From Kibdelosporangium banguiense (lineage in GTDB: Bacteria > Actinomycetota > Actinomycetes > Mycobacteriales > Pseudonocardiaceae): DNA of 64,000 bases. Positions 49,523-58,775 of the stretch are shown piece after piece (the first letter of the stretch is position 1; every line of letters begins with the position of its first letter). The DNA is taken from positions 7,701,203 through 7,765,202 of the forward strand of contig NZ_JAGINW010000001.1 of the NCBI RefSeq assembly GCF_017876405.1. Reading direction: 5' to 3'. Below the pieces are notes generated by a model. The model was given only the letters and a program-made list of their open reading frames with translations. It was not told the origin of the DNA and ran no database searches. The position numbers and the translations under genes are program-made.

Positions 49523-51624
49523 TGCTGCAGACGGGAACACGACCCGGCACCCCAGTCACGTCCGGGCGTACGCGCCTGGGCGTGCTGGGTGTGTTCGTGC
49601 TCGGACTGGCGCTTTTGCTTGCCCTGTCAGCCGTGCACCTGTTGCAAGGCACGGCGCGCCTGAGCGTCGGTGAACTCGTGCGTGCCGTCCTGCCGTGGGT
49701 GGACGACGACGGCACACGCGCTCAGGCCGTGGCTGTGCTTGTCGCGAGTCGTGTACCCCGGCTCATCGCAGCATTGCTCGTCGGGCTGGCACTCGGCTTC
49801 GCGGGTTGCGCGCTGCAGTCGGTGGCCCGCAACCCGCTTACATCTCCGGATACGGTCGCGGTCAACGCAGGCGCGTACGTGTCGGTCGTTGCAGTGGCCG
49901 CTTTCGGTATCTCGTTGCCGTTCTACGCCAACGGGTTTGTGGCTTTCGTAGGTGGTCTCGCGGCATCCGGCCTCGTGCTGCTCGTCGCGCGTGGTGGCGC
50001 GGCGGGTCCGACACGGCTTGTGCTCGCCGGGTCCGCGGTCGCGCTCGCGCTGAACTCGCTGACCACCGTGTTGCTCATGCTGTTCCCGGAGAACACGATC
50101 GGGCTGTTCGCGTGGGGGAGCGGGAGCACCGTGCAGTCGGGGACACGGCTGGTGATGCTCGCGACCCCCATCGCGGTGCTCGGTGTGCTCGGCACAATCC
50201 TGCTCGCGCACCGGCTTGACGTACTCGGCCTTGGCGACGACCACGCACGGGTGCTGGGTGTCGACGTCCGGCGTACGCGCGTCATCGCGGTGGTTCTCGC
50301 GGTGTTGCTGTCGGCGACTGCCGTGACCGTCACCGGGCCGATCGGTTTCGTCGGACTGTGCGCGCCCGTCATCGCTCGTTTTGTCGCCCGCCGTGTGCCC
50401 AGCCTGAGCAACCACGCTCTGCTGTTGCCGCTCTCAGGCGTGACAGGGGCGGTCACAGTCGTAGGCGCCGACGTGCTGTTGCGTCTGATCGTGCCCGCGG
50501 ATGTCTCGGTCTCGGTGCCGACCGGGGTGATCACGACCATGGCCGGTGCCACTGTGCTGGTGTGGCTCGCGCGGCGCCTGCGTGACAGCGGGCCGTCGGC
50601 CGCCGTCCCGGGGCGCGGTACACATGGGACAGTGCGTTCCCGGCGATGGGTGGTGACGACCGGGGTGGTTCTCGTCGTGGCGCTCATCGGTGCTTTTGTT
50701 GCGGCACTGCTACTTGGCGAGCGGATGGTGCTGCTCGGCGATGTCGCGAACTGGTGGCGTGGTACGGCGGGCCGTGAGGTCGCGTTCGCACTCGACATCC
50801 GGTGGCCGCGTGTTCTGGCAGCACTGCTCGGCGGTGCGGCGCTGGCGTTGGCGGGCACGATCGTGCAGGCCGTGTGCCGTAACCCGTTGGCCGAACCGGC
50901 CCTGCTGGGCGTGACGCCTGGCGCGAGCATCGGCGCGCTCGCGGTGGTGATGTTGTTGCCAGGCATCGGGATCTGGCCAGTCATGGGCGTGGCCACGCTC
51001 GTCGCACTCGCCACGTTCGCGCTCGTCTACCGGCTCGCAACCGGACGCGGTGCGTCGTCCGACCGGATCGTGCTGATCGGTATCGGCGTGAGCCAGGCCG
51101 CCGTGGCCGTCACGACTCTCGTGGTCGTGACCGTGTCGCCCTGGAACACGAACCTAGCCCTCACTTGGCTCGCAGGCTCCACCTACGGCCGCACACTGAG
51201 CCAGATCGCGCCGGTCGCAGTGTGCCTGCTGATCGCCCTTCCCCTTGCGTACATCGGAGCGCGGACACTCGACCTGGTCGCGCTCGATGAGGACGTGCCG
51301 CGCGTGCTCGGTGTTCCACTCGACCGAGCCCGGTTGGCATTCCTCACGCTCGCGGCAGTCCTCACCGCCGCCGCAGCTTGTGCGGTGGGAGCGTTGGCCT
51401 TCGTCGGGCTCGTTGCCCCCCACGCGGCTAGGGCACTCGTCGGGGCACGGCATGCCGCGGCGATTCCTGTCGCAGTCGGCCTGGGCGCGCTACTGGTGTC
51501 CGTAGCCGACACGTTGGGGCGTACCGCGCTCGCGCCAACCCAGATCGCAGCTGGACTGGTCACGGCAATGATCGGCGCGCCGTACTTCGTGTGGCTGTTG
51601 TGGCGGACACGGGCAGCGGCGTAG
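49522..51624 (+). CDS. Fused FecCD-type siderophore permease (two domains)
   Basis: The 700-residue membrane protein consists of two FecCD/BtuC-like halves. Each has the RxPRxxxALLxGxxLxxxGxxxQxxxRNPLxxP signature: SRVPRLIAALLVGLALGFAG with ARNPLTSPD, and IRWPRVLAALLGGAALALAG with CRNPLAEPALLG. The EAA-like coupling loops follow in both. Fusion resembles FhuB, so one polypeptide forms the whole channel and a single ATPase homodimer serves it. ATG 49522 overlaps the binding-protein stop. The 3' end overlaps the convergent MFS gene by 65 bp. Confidence 0.92.
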   Translation: MLQTGTRPGTPVTSGRTRLGVLGVFVLGLALLLALSAVHLLQGTARLSVGELVRAVLPWVDDDGTRAQAVAVLVASRVPRLIAALLVGLALGFAGCALQSVARNPLTSPDTVAVNAGAYVSVVAVAAFGISLPFYANGFVAFVGGLAASGLVLLVARGGAAGPTRLVLAGSAVALALNSLTTVLLMLFPENTIGLFAWGSGSTVQSGTRLVMLATPIAVLGVLGTILLAHRLDVLGLGDDHARVLGVDVRRTRVIAVVLAVLLSATAVTVTGPIGFVGLCAPVIARFVARRVPSLSNHALLLPLSGVTGAVTVVGADVLLRLIVPADVSVSVPTGVITTMAGATVLVWLARRLRDSGPSAAVPGRGTHGTVRSRRWVVTTGVVLVVALIGAFVAALLLGERMVLLGDVANWWRGTAGREVAFALDIRWPRVLAALLGGAALALAGTIVQAVCRNPLAEPALLGVTPGASIGALAVVMLLPGIGIWPVMGVATLVALATFALVYRLATGRGASSDRIVLIGIGVSQAAVAVTTLVVVTVSPWNTNLALTWLAGSTYGRTLSQIAPVAVCLLIALPLAYIGARTLDLVALDEDVPRVLGVPLDRARLAFLTLAAVLTAAAACAVGALAFVGLVAPHAARALVGARHAAAIPVAVGLGALLVSVADTLGRTALAPTQIAAGLVTAMIGAPYFVWLLWRTRAAA

Positions 51625-52792
51625 GCCCGTCGTCCTGCCCTTGCCTGCCCAGTACCGCGAGGGTCAAGGTCACGGCGACCGATCCGGCGGCCATCAGCGT
51701 CATCGCCGTCGCCGGAGAGGTCAGCTGGGCCATCGTGCCCGCAAGGACAGCGCCGATGCCCTGCAGGGCGGTCATACCGGTGGCGTGCAGGCCGAGGGCT
51801 TGGCCCGTGAGAGCGTCCGGGGTAAGCGATATCAGGCGTTCCTGCAGCACGAGGCTCGCGGCGAAACCGACGGAGGCGACGGTGACGGCCACGGCCGACA
51901 GCGCCACTCCCGGCTGCAGGACGAAGAAGAGGTAGGGGGCCGCCAACAGCAGGCGCAGCGGGGTCGCCAGACGAGGGCGCACCGCGGGCGGTACGAGGCG
52001 GCCCACTGCCATGTCGCCCAGGAACATGCCCAGCGCTCCGCACGCGTACAACATGCCTGCGGCTTCAGGTGCGTACGAGACGTAGAGCGAATCGCTGCCG
52101 ACCACCAGGCCGTTAGGAACCCAGAGACCCAGGTACGTCAGACGACGGTGGCGCGATGACCACAGCATGGCGTTGGTGCGCCACGTCGCCGAGACGGATG
52201 GACGGCCGGAGGCGCGCGGTGGGCGTGCCGTGAGTCCTATGCGGGTGACGAGAGCCGACAACGCGTACAGGGCCGCCGCGAGAAGCAGACAGGTTCGCGG
52301 GGACAGGAGAGCCAGCAGTGCGCCGCCCGTCGCGAAACCGGTCACCTGCGTCAGGCCCCAGAGCATGTTGTACACCGAACGGCCCAGGACGTAGCCGTCC
52401 TTGGACAGGATCTCGTTCAGCAGTCCTCCGCGTACACCCCCGCCCAGCGACGCGACGAGGCCCTGCAGGAGCACGACGGCGAAGACCGCCCAGACCGGCA
52501 GGCCGGGCAGCGCCAGCACAGCCGTGCCGGCCGCGAACGTGAGGGCAAGGCTGGACAGGATCGCGCGTGGGGGCAGGCGGTCAGCGGCCGACAGCAGGAA
52601 CGCGGCCCCCAGCAACTGCGCCAGCTGCGGGCCGAACATGCTCACCGCCGCCAGGAGCGGCGAACCGGTGGCCCGGAAGACCAGCGTGCCCAGCGCCAGG
52701 CCGCCGATGGTCCGGGCCGCGGCGAAGGCGGCGAAACCGAGCAGGAACGGGGTGAACTCCGGGGTCGCGAACAGGGAGCGATAGCTGCGCAT
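51560..52792 (-). CDS. MFS transporter
   Basis: The 410-residue protein has about 12 hydrophobic segments, with LLGFAAFAAARTIGGLALG at the start and SLGGGVRGGLLNEILSK between helices 4 and 5. It belongs to the short MFS_1/EntS-like group often annotated as drug or siderophore exporter. It converges on the iron permease with a 65-bp overlap and diverges from an ArsR-like regulator, with an 18-bp palindrome between. A siderophore-export role is possible by position, not shown. Confidence 0.85.
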   Translation of the reverse strand: MRSYRSLFATPEFTPFLLGFAAFAAARTIGGLALGTLVFRATGSPLLAAVSMFGPQLAQLLGAAFLLSAADRLPPRAILSSLALTFAAGTAVLALPGLPVWAVFAVVLLQGLVASLGGGVRGGLLNEILSKDGYVLGRSVYNMLWGLTQVTGFATGGALLALLSPRTCLLLAAALYALSALVTRIGLTARPPRASGRPSVSATWRTNAMLWSSRHRRLTYLGLWVPNGLVVGSDSLYVSYAPEAAGMLYACGALGMFLGDMAVGRLVPPAVRPRLATPLRLLLAAPYLFFVLQPGVALSAVAVTVASVGFAASLVLQERLISLTPDALTGQALGLHATGMTALQGIGAVLAGTMAQLTSPATAMTLMAAGSVAVTLTLAVLGRQGQDDGPTPLPVSATTATRSTARRSLP

Positions 52793-52831
52793 GCGCCGGA
52801 TTTTCAGGGCGTTCCGGGGCCGTGTTTACTG

Positions 52832-52849
52832 TTTCGCCGACACGCGAAA
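52832..52849. promoter_or_regulatory. Palindrome between MFS and ArsR-like genes
   Basis: TTTCGC (52832-52837) and GCGAAA (52844-52849) are inverted around CGACAC. The site lies in the 69-bp divergent region and is a candidate operator for the ArsR-like protein. Confidence 0.5.
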
Positions 52850-52861
52850 GGTCGTACGTAT

Positions 52862-53833
52862 TTGGGTTCATGGCAGATCGACACCGACACCCTTGTCCGT
52901 AGCCGGTTCGTGCTTTCGCCGTTCGCCGAGACCTTCGCGAGCCTGAGACTGCTCCATGCGGGGATCGGTGCTCATCCGGGCGAGGAGGCCTGGCTGCGCG
53001 TCCACCTCCCCGGCTACCGCGCGTACCTCGCTGCCGACCCAGTAGCCGCGCCGCTCGTGCGGGCGGCGATCGGCACATCCTGGATCGCGGACTTCTTCTG
53101 TCCCACCTCGTGTGAGGGGGAGAGCTTCGAGGAAACCGTGGGCCGGGTGAAGGCGGCCGGGGCGGGTGAGGCGCGGGCCAACCTCCGCGTGTCCCTTCGT
53201 GGTCCGCTCCCAGCCACCTTGGAGCGGGATGACCTGCCCGAGCGGGCGACCGCACTGCTGACGTATGTCTGGGAGGAGACAGTGCGGCCGTACTGGGAGC
53301 GTCGGCGGCGCGTTCTGGAGGCCGACATGGTCGCGCGTACCGCGCGTGTGAGCCAGGGCGGTTGGGCGGCCGTGCTGGACTCGTTGAAGCCCGGGACCCG
53401 GTGGCTGGGGGAGAGCCAGTTCCAGGTCAACTTGAACGCGTATCCGCTGCGGGAGATCGCGGCCGGGGCCGAGCTGCTGTTCATGCCGGTCACACCAAGG
53501 ACCAGTTGGGTGTCATGGGAGGGAAGGGAGCGGTATGCCGTCGTCTACCCATGTCTCGGGGTGCTCGCGGAGGATCACGAACGGCGGCTTGCCCCGGCTG
53601 GGCTTGGGGCGCTCATCGGGACCGCGCGGGCTGCGTTGCTGATGTTGCTCGGGACACCCATGAGTACGACGCAGTTGGTCGCCGTGACCGGGCAAGCGCT
53701 CGGGTCGGTGGGCCGGCATCTGCGGGTGCTGCGGGACGCGGGGCTGGTGGAGCGGCGCCGGGCCGGGCGGTCGGTGCTGTACGCGCGGACGGTGGCGGGG
53801 GACATGCTTCTGGAGGCGTCCGGCGCCTCGTAG
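52862..53833 (+). CDS. ArsR-like (DUF5937-type) transcriptional regulator
   Basis: The 323-residue protein has a long N-terminal sensor-like domain (FVLSPFAETFASLRLLHA, RATALLTYVWEETVRPYWER) and a C-terminal winged helix (LLGTPMSTTQLVAVTGQALG, SVGRHLRVLRDAGLVERRRAG). This layout is common for ArsR-like regulators next to MFS exporters in actinobacteria. The only in-frame start found is TTG 52862. It probably represses the divergent MFS gene through the palindrome at 52832. Confidence 0.8.
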   Translation: MGSWQIDTDTLVRSRFVLSPFAETFASLRLLHAGIGAHPGEEAWLRVHLPGYRAYLAADPVAAPLVRAAIGTSWIADFFCPTSCEGESFEETVGRVKAAGAGEARANLRVSLRGPLPATLERDDLPERATALLTYVWEETVRPYWERRRRVLEADMVARTARVSQGGWAAVLDSLKPGTRWLGESQFQVNLNAYPLREIAAGAELLFMPVTPRTSWVSWEGRERYAVVYPCLGVLAEDHERRLAPAGLGALIGTARAALLMLLGTPMSTTQLVAVTGQALGSVGRHLRVLRDAGLVERRRAGRSVLYARTVAGDMLLEASGAS

Positions 53834-53863
53834 GCCGTGTATCGAACTCGTCGATACACGGCC
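53833..53863. terminator. Bidirectional terminator hairpin
   Basis: A perfect 13-bp stem (53833-53845 with 53851-53863) on loop ACTCG, starting at the regulator stop codon and 8 bp from the convergent flavoprotein stop. Confidence 0.8.
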
Positions 53864-53870
53864 TGTCGAG

Positions 53871-55667
53871 TCAGGCGCTTTCTCTGGCGGCTGCGCGGCC
53901 GGCTTGGCGGCCTGAGAACAGGCAGCCGCCAAGGAATGTGCCTTCCAGCGCGCGGTATCCGTGGACGCCACCTCCGCCGAAGCCCGCCACTTCGCCTGCG
54001 GCGTAAAGGCCGGGGATGGGTTGGCCGGTGGGTCCGAGGACACGTCCGGAGAGGTCGGTCTGCAGGCCGCCGAGGGTCTTGCGGGTGAGGATGTTCATCC
54101 GGATGGCGATCAGCGGTCCGGCCGACGGGTCGAGGATCTTGTGCAGCGGGGTGGTGCGGGCCAGGCTGTCGCCGGAGTAGGCCAGCGAGTTGCGGATGCC
54201 CATGATCTGGGTGTCCTTGGTGAACGGGTTGTCCACCTGCTGGTCGCGCAGGGTGATCTGGCGGCGCAGGTCGTCGAGGTTGATGAGGTTCGTGCCGGTG
54301 AGCCGGTTCATGCCCGCGACGAGGCCGGGCAGCGAGTTGGCGATGACGAAGTCCTCGCCGTTGTCCATGAACGCCTTGACCGGCGGCGGCGTGCTGTTGA
54401 ACAGCCTGCTGGCCAGGTAGCCGAGGATGTCCTTGCGGGTGAGCTCGGGGTTCTGCTCGGAGCCCGACAGCACGAACTCCTTGTCGATGATCTTCTTGTT
54501 GAGCACGAACCATGAGTAGTCGTATCCGGAACGCCCGATGAGCTCCAGTGTGCCGAGGGTGTCGTAGCTCGGGACGCCGGGATTGGCGAAACGGCGGCCC
54601 TTCGCGTCGAACCACAGCGAGGAAGGCGCGGCCAGGACACGGATTCCGTGACCGGGCCAGATCGGGCTGTGGTTGGTCATCCCCTCGGTGTAGTGCCACA
54701 TGCGATCGCGGTTGACCAGCCGGGCGCCGGCCGTCTCGCTGATGGCGAGCATGCGACCGTCGACGTGGGCGGGCACACCGGTGATCAGGCGGGCCGGCGG
54801 GCGTCCCAGGCGAGCAGGCCAGTTGCGCCGCACGAGATCGTGGTTGGCGCCGATGCCGCCGGAGGTGACGATCACCATGGGGGCGCTCAACTCGAAGTCG
54901 CCGACCTTGGTGCGGGAACTGGGTGTGCCGCGGGCAGCGCTGCTGGGCGCAAGCACGCTGCCATGTACACCGGTGACAGCGCCGTTGCTCATGATGAGCC
55001 CGTCGACCTGATGGCGGAAACGGAAAGTCACCTTGCCCTTGGCCACCCCGTCACGCACGAGTTTCTCGAAGGGCTCCATGACGCCGGGGCCAGTACCCAG
55101 CGTCAGGTGGAAGCGCGGGACGGAGTTGCCTGGTCCGTCGGCCATCTGCCCGCCGCGCTCGGCCCAGCCGACGATGGGCACCCACGACACTCCCAGCCCG
55201 GACAGCCAGGCACGCTTCTCACCGGCAGCGAACTGCAGGTACGCCTCAGCCCAGCGCGACGCCCAGTAGTCCTCGCCGAGCGGGTCGTTCACGCCGCGGT
55301 CGAAACCGGCGGTGTTGAACCAGTCGCCGCGGGCGAGTTCGATCGAGTCCTTGATCCCGGCTGTGCGCTGCTCCTGCGAGTTGATGAAGAACAGTCCGCC
55401 CAGCGACCAGAACGCCTGACCGCCGAGGCTGGCCTCGGGTTCCTGGTCGAGAAGCAGGACACGCCGGCCGGCGGCGACGAGTTCCGAGGTCGCCACGAGT
55501 CCGGCGAGCCCGCCGCCGACCACGATCACGTCGGCGTCGGCCGCCTGCGCGGCAGCCGCCTCGCCCAGGCCCAGCATGCTCAGGGCGGAACCGGCGGCGA
55601 CACCGCCGCCCGCGGCCAGCAGGTGCCGGCGGCTCACACTGTTGCCACCCGTCTGCGGACTCGTCAT
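53871..55667 (-). CDS. Tat-exported KstD-like FAD-dependent dehydrogenase
   Basis: The 598-residue flavoprotein has a twin-arginine leader (SVSRRHLLAAGGGVAAGSAL). The FAD-binding GxGxxG appears as DVIVVGGGLAGLVATSELV with RVLLLDQEPE; the C-terminal FAD segment reads GLYAAGEVAGFGGGGVHGYR. It resembles the FAD-binding dehydrogenase group related to 3-ketosteroid delta-1-dehydrogenase and fumarate reductase flavoproteins. The substrate is unknown. A palindrome in its promoter (55690-55706) suggests control by a small repressor. It is monocistronic. Confidence 0.85.
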   Translation of the reverse strand: MTSPQTGGNSVSRRHLLAAGGGVAAGSALSMLGLGEAAAAQAADADVIVVGGGLAGLVATSELVAAGRRVLLLDQEPEASLGGQAFWSLGGLFFINSQEQRTAGIKDSIELARGDWFNTAGFDRGVNDPLGEDYWASRWAEAYLQFAAGEKRAWLSGLGVSWVPIVGWAERGGQMADGPGNSVPRFHLTLGTGPGVMEPFEKLVRDGVAKGKVTFRFRHQVDGLIMSNGAVTGVHGSVLAPSSAARGTPSSRTKVGDFELSAPMVIVTSGGIGANHDLVRRNWPARLGRPPARLITGVPAHVDGRMLAISETAGARLVNRDRMWHYTEGMTNHSPIWPGHGIRVLAAPSSLWFDAKGRRFANPGVPSYDTLGTLELIGRSGYDYSWFVLNKKIIDKEFVLSGSEQNPELTRKDILGYLASRLFNSTPPPVKAFMDNGEDFVIANSLPGLVAGMNRLTGTNLINLDDLRRQITLRDQQVDNPFTKDTQIMGIRNSLAYSGDSLARTTPLHKILDPSAGPLIAIRMNILTRKTLGGLQTDLSGRVLGPTGQPIPGLYAAGEVAGFGGGGVHGYRALEGTFLGGCLFSGRQAGRAAARESA

Positions 55668-55689
55668 CGGGCCATCCCCTCATTGGTTA

Positions 55690-55706
55690 CTGTTCAGTAG
55701 GAACAG
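55690..55706 (-). promoter_or_regulatory. Inverted repeat upstream of the flavoprotein gene
   Basis: CTGTTC and GAACAG flank AGTAG, 23 bp ahead of the flavoprotein start. It may bind a TetR-like repressor; no regulator gene adjoins it. Confidence 0.4.
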
Positions 55707-55772
55707 AACCAGAGCGTCCTGACCAGCGATAGGGCCGTACCGCCAATCGCGACGGCGTCCGTTGTGCACCTT

Positions 55773-58589
55773 TTACAACGAGGTGTCGGGATGGGGCGCG
55801 GACCGGCGAACGCCGCGGAAGGGTGCCGTTTGTGGTGATCGGCTGAGTTCCGCGAGGTGTCGCTGTACGCGTTCGGCGTCCTGGTCTCGTCCTTGCTGGC
55901 GGTAGAGCTCGAACGCTTCCTGCCAGGTCAGACGGGCCTGCTCGGTGTTGCCGAGAGCGAGGTGGGGATGGGCGAGGTTGTCGAGGGTGTTGGCGGCCTG
56001 GAAGGTGTTTCCCAGGTCGCGGAACAGGATGAGGGCCTGCGTGTAGTGGTCGATGGCGCGGTGGTGGTCGCCGGTCCGGTGGTCGATCCAGCCAAGACTG
56101 TCCAATGTGGCCGCTGCGCCTTCGGTGTTGTGGTGGTGGCGTTGCATGGCGAGTGCGGCTTCGCAGTGGGCGCGTGCGGTGGTGTAGTCGCCGATCCGGG
56201 CGGTGTACCAGCCGACGGCGTTGAGCGTGCCCGCTTCCCAGACTGGTTCGTGGAGGCTGCGGTAGAAGCTCAAGGCACGGGTGGCGTGGTCAAGGGCTGT
56301 CTGGTCGTCGCCCTGTAGTTCGTGGGTGCGAGCAAGCAAGTGGTGGGTGTGGGCCTGCAGAACGGCGTCCTGTTGTTGCTCGGCCAGGATGAGGGCGTGG
56401 TTGAGGTGGCCGGTGGCTTCCTCGTAGCGGCCGAGGCCGACATAGGCGCGACCAAGGTTGCGGTGGGCATCGGTGCGGGCGGCCTTCTCGGGCAGATGGT
56501 CTGCGGCGGCGAGCGCGGCCTGCCAGACGGCGAGGCGGTCGTGGAGGTGTCCGCGCCGGTTGTGGAAGGTCATCAGCGTCCAGGCCAGCTGCCATACCGT
56601 GCGGTGCCAGTTGCAGGCGATGGCGATGTGCTGGGTCGCAAGCAGGTTGGGTAATTCGGTGTCGAGCCAGGCCATTGCGGCGGGTGTACCGGACAGCGGC
56701 TGGAGGTGCGTACCGGGTGCGGCCGGGTCGAGGTGGATGGGTACCTGGTGGGGAAAGAGGATCTGGTCGGCGGTTTGGGCGGTGCAGGTGTAGAAGTCGA
56801 GCACCCGCCTCAGGGCCGCAAGGCGTGTGTCGTCAGGCTGGTCGTGCGCGATGCTGGCAGCGTAGGCGCGAATCAGGTCGTGCATGCAGTAGCGGCCGCG
56901 TGCGTCCTGGGTGATGAGCGACGCCTGCTCCAGGCCACGCAACACGGTCCTGGTCTCAGTTGGGGGCAGGCCTATGAGGCTGGCGGCGGCCAGCAGGCTG
57001 ATGTCGGCTCCGGGTGCGATGCCCAGCAGTGCGAACAGCTGCGCCTGGTGTGGGTCAAGGGCGTTGCGGGACCAGGAGAGCACAGTGGGCAGGCTCGCGG
57101 TGGGTTCGGTGCCGTTCAGCGCGCCCAAGCCAAGATCGCGCAGTTCCGCGGCGATACTGGCCAGCGGCAGGTGTGGGCGGGTGGCGGCGTGACCGGCGAC
57201 AATGCTGACCGCCAGCGGGAAACCGCCACAGAACCCGATCAACTCCCCTACCGCTGTGGGTTCCGCTGTGATGCGGGCTTTGCCGAGCCGGTCGGTCAGC
57301 AGAGCGTGCGTTTCGTTGCTGGACAACACATCCAGGGCGACGTGGTGTGCGCCGCGGCCGGTGATCAGACCGGGCAGCTGGGTGCGGCTGGTCACCACCA
57401 CCGTGCAGGATTCGCTGCCCGGCAACAGAGGCAGGACTTGGGCGGAGTCGCGGGCGTTGTCCAGGATCAACAGCATCTGTTTGCCCGCGACAAGACTGCG
57501 GAACAGTGCCGCTTGGGCGTGTAGGTCGGTGGGAATGCGGCCGGGCTCGACGCCGAGTGCGTCGAGGAACCCGCGCACGGCGACGGCGGGGTTCATCGGT
57601 TGTCCGTCGGGACTGAAGCCGCGCAGGTCCACAAACAGCTGCCCATCAGGGAATTCCCCGGCATGCCGATGCGCCCAGTGCAACGCCAGCCAAGTTTTGC
57701 CGATGCCCCCAGCCCCGGCGATGGCCACCATCATCACCGGGCCATGCAGCAAGGCATCGAGCTGGCCCACGTGCTGCTGACGGCCGACGAACGGCACAGG
57801 CACGGCAGGCAGTTGGCGGGGAACCGTCAACGGCGCGACAACGACAGGCGCCAGCTCGGAATCCGCAGACAGGATCTGCTGATGCAGGTTCCGCAACGCG
57901 GCACTGGGGTCCGTGCCCAGTTCTTCCAACAGTTGTTCCCGCAGACGCCGGTAATGCGCCAACGCGTCAGCGGTCCGCCCCGCCCGGTGCAGGGCCAGCA
58001 TGTACTGACCGGCCACGCGCTCGTCCAACGGGTGCGCTGCGGTCCGTGCCGCGAGGTCGGGCAGGATCACCGCATGCCGGCCAAGCCGTAGAGCGAGATC
58101 CGCACGGTCGGTGACCGCCGCGAACCGCTCCATCGTCAGATGCCCGCGTACCTCCGCGATCCACGGAGTCTCAAGGTCGGCGAACGCCTCCCCGCGCCAC
58201 AGCGCTTCGGCCTGCTCCAGCAGTTGCAACGCGTGCGAGTCGTCGTTCTCGTTGTGGGCCTGGGCAACCAGCCGGCGATACAGATGCAGGTCAACGGATT
58301 CAGGATCAGCGTGCAGGACGTAACCGCCGCCGCGCCGCTCGATCGTCCCGGCGCTGTTGCCCTCCAGCAGCCGCCTGAGCCGGGACACATAGTTGCTGAC
58401 CACTTCCCGGGAACGTCGCGGCGGACGATCGGCCCACACCCGGTCGAGCAGCTGATCCACTGTGACGACAGTGTTCGCCTCCACCAGCAGCACTGCCAGC
58501 ACGCACCGTTGCCGCGCGTGCCCGACGTCCACTCTCTGTGCGTTGACTCTTACCTCGACTTCACCCAGCACCCGCATCTGCACCGTCAC
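55773..58589 (-). CDS. AfsR-like SARP-family regulator
   Basis: The 938-residue protein has an N-terminal OmpR-type winged helix (QMRVLGEVEVRVNA, RQRCVLAVLLVEANTVVTV, YVSRLRRLLEG) and a bacterial transcriptional activation domain (LEQAEALWRGEAFADLETPW, LLEELGTDPSAALRNLHQQI). Next comes an NB-ARC ATPase with P-loop VAIAGAGGIGKTWLALHWAH, Walker B MLLILDNARDSAQVL and LPLLPGSESCTVVVTSRTQL, and C-terminal TPRs (GRAYVGLGRYEEATGHLNHA and others). SARPs activate antibiotic clusters via heptamer repeats such as those at 21251-21290. Start is 58589, or ATG 58577. It diverges from a secreted repeat protein. Confidence 0.92.
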   Translation of the reverse strand: MTVQMRVLGEVEVRVNAQRVDVGHARQRCVLAVLLVEANTVVTVDQLLDRVWADRPPRRSREVVSNYVSRLRRLLEGNSAGTIERRGGGYVLHADPESVDLHLYRRLVAQAHNENDDSHALQLLEQAEALWRGEAFADLETPWIAEVRGHLTMERFAAVTDRADLALRLGRHAVILPDLAARTAAHPLDERVAGQYMLALHRAGRTADALAHYRRLREQLLEELGTDPSAALRNLHQQILSADSELAPVVVAPLTVPRQLPAVPVPFVGRQQHVGQLDALLHGPVMMVAIAGAGGIGKTWLALHWAHRHAGEFPDGQLFVDLRGFSPDGQPMNPAVAVRGFLDALGVEPGRIPTDLHAQAALFRSLVAGKQMLLILDNARDSAQVLPLLPGSESCTVVVTSRTQLPGLITGRGAHHVALDVLSSNETHALLTDRLGKARITAEPTAVGELIGFCGGFPLAVSIVAGHAATRPHLPLASIAAELRDLGLGALNGTEPTASLPTVLSWSRNALDPHQAQLFALLGIAPGADISLLAAASLIGLPPTETRTVLRGLEQASLITQDARGRYCMHDLIRAYAASIAHDQPDDTRLAALRRVLDFYTCTAQTADQILFPHQVPIHLDPAAPGTHLQPLSGTPAAMAWLDTELPNLLATQHIAIACNWHRTVWQLAWTLMTFHNRRGHLHDRLAVWQAALAAADHLPEKAARTDAHRNLGRAYVGLGRYEEATGHLNHALILAEQQQDAVLQAHTHHLLARTHELQGDDQTALDHATRALSFYRSLHEPVWEAGTLNAVGWYTARIGDYTTARAHCEAALAMQRHHHNTEGAAATLDSLGWIDHRTGDHHRAIDHYTQALILFRDLGNTFQAANTLDNLAHPHLALGNTEQARLTWQEAFELYRQQGRDQDAERVQRHLAELSRSPQTAPFRGVRRSAPHPDTSL

Positions 58590-58692
58590 GCCGTCATCAC
58601 CACCGATCTCAAGCTATCGGCTGGATCCGGCAGTGCGATCGGCTTTTCGGGCCAACCGGACAGCACCGCTCTGACCAGCGCATTGCACAAGT

Positions 58693-58710
58693 CCGGTGAA
58701 AAGCCGGTGA
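58693..58710. promoter_or_regulatory. Two CCGGTGA heptamers 11 bp apart
   Basis: CCGGTGA occurs at 58693-58699 and 58704-58710 in the region between the SARP gene and the repeat protein. Two copies with the SARP period hint at autoregulation, but chance is not excluded in GC-rich DNA. Confidence 0.3.
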
Positions 58711-58775
58711 TCGGTCCGGGCACCCTCGGGTCATCCGGGCGTGGCCCGCCCGGACACCTTTCTGGGAGGAATCTG

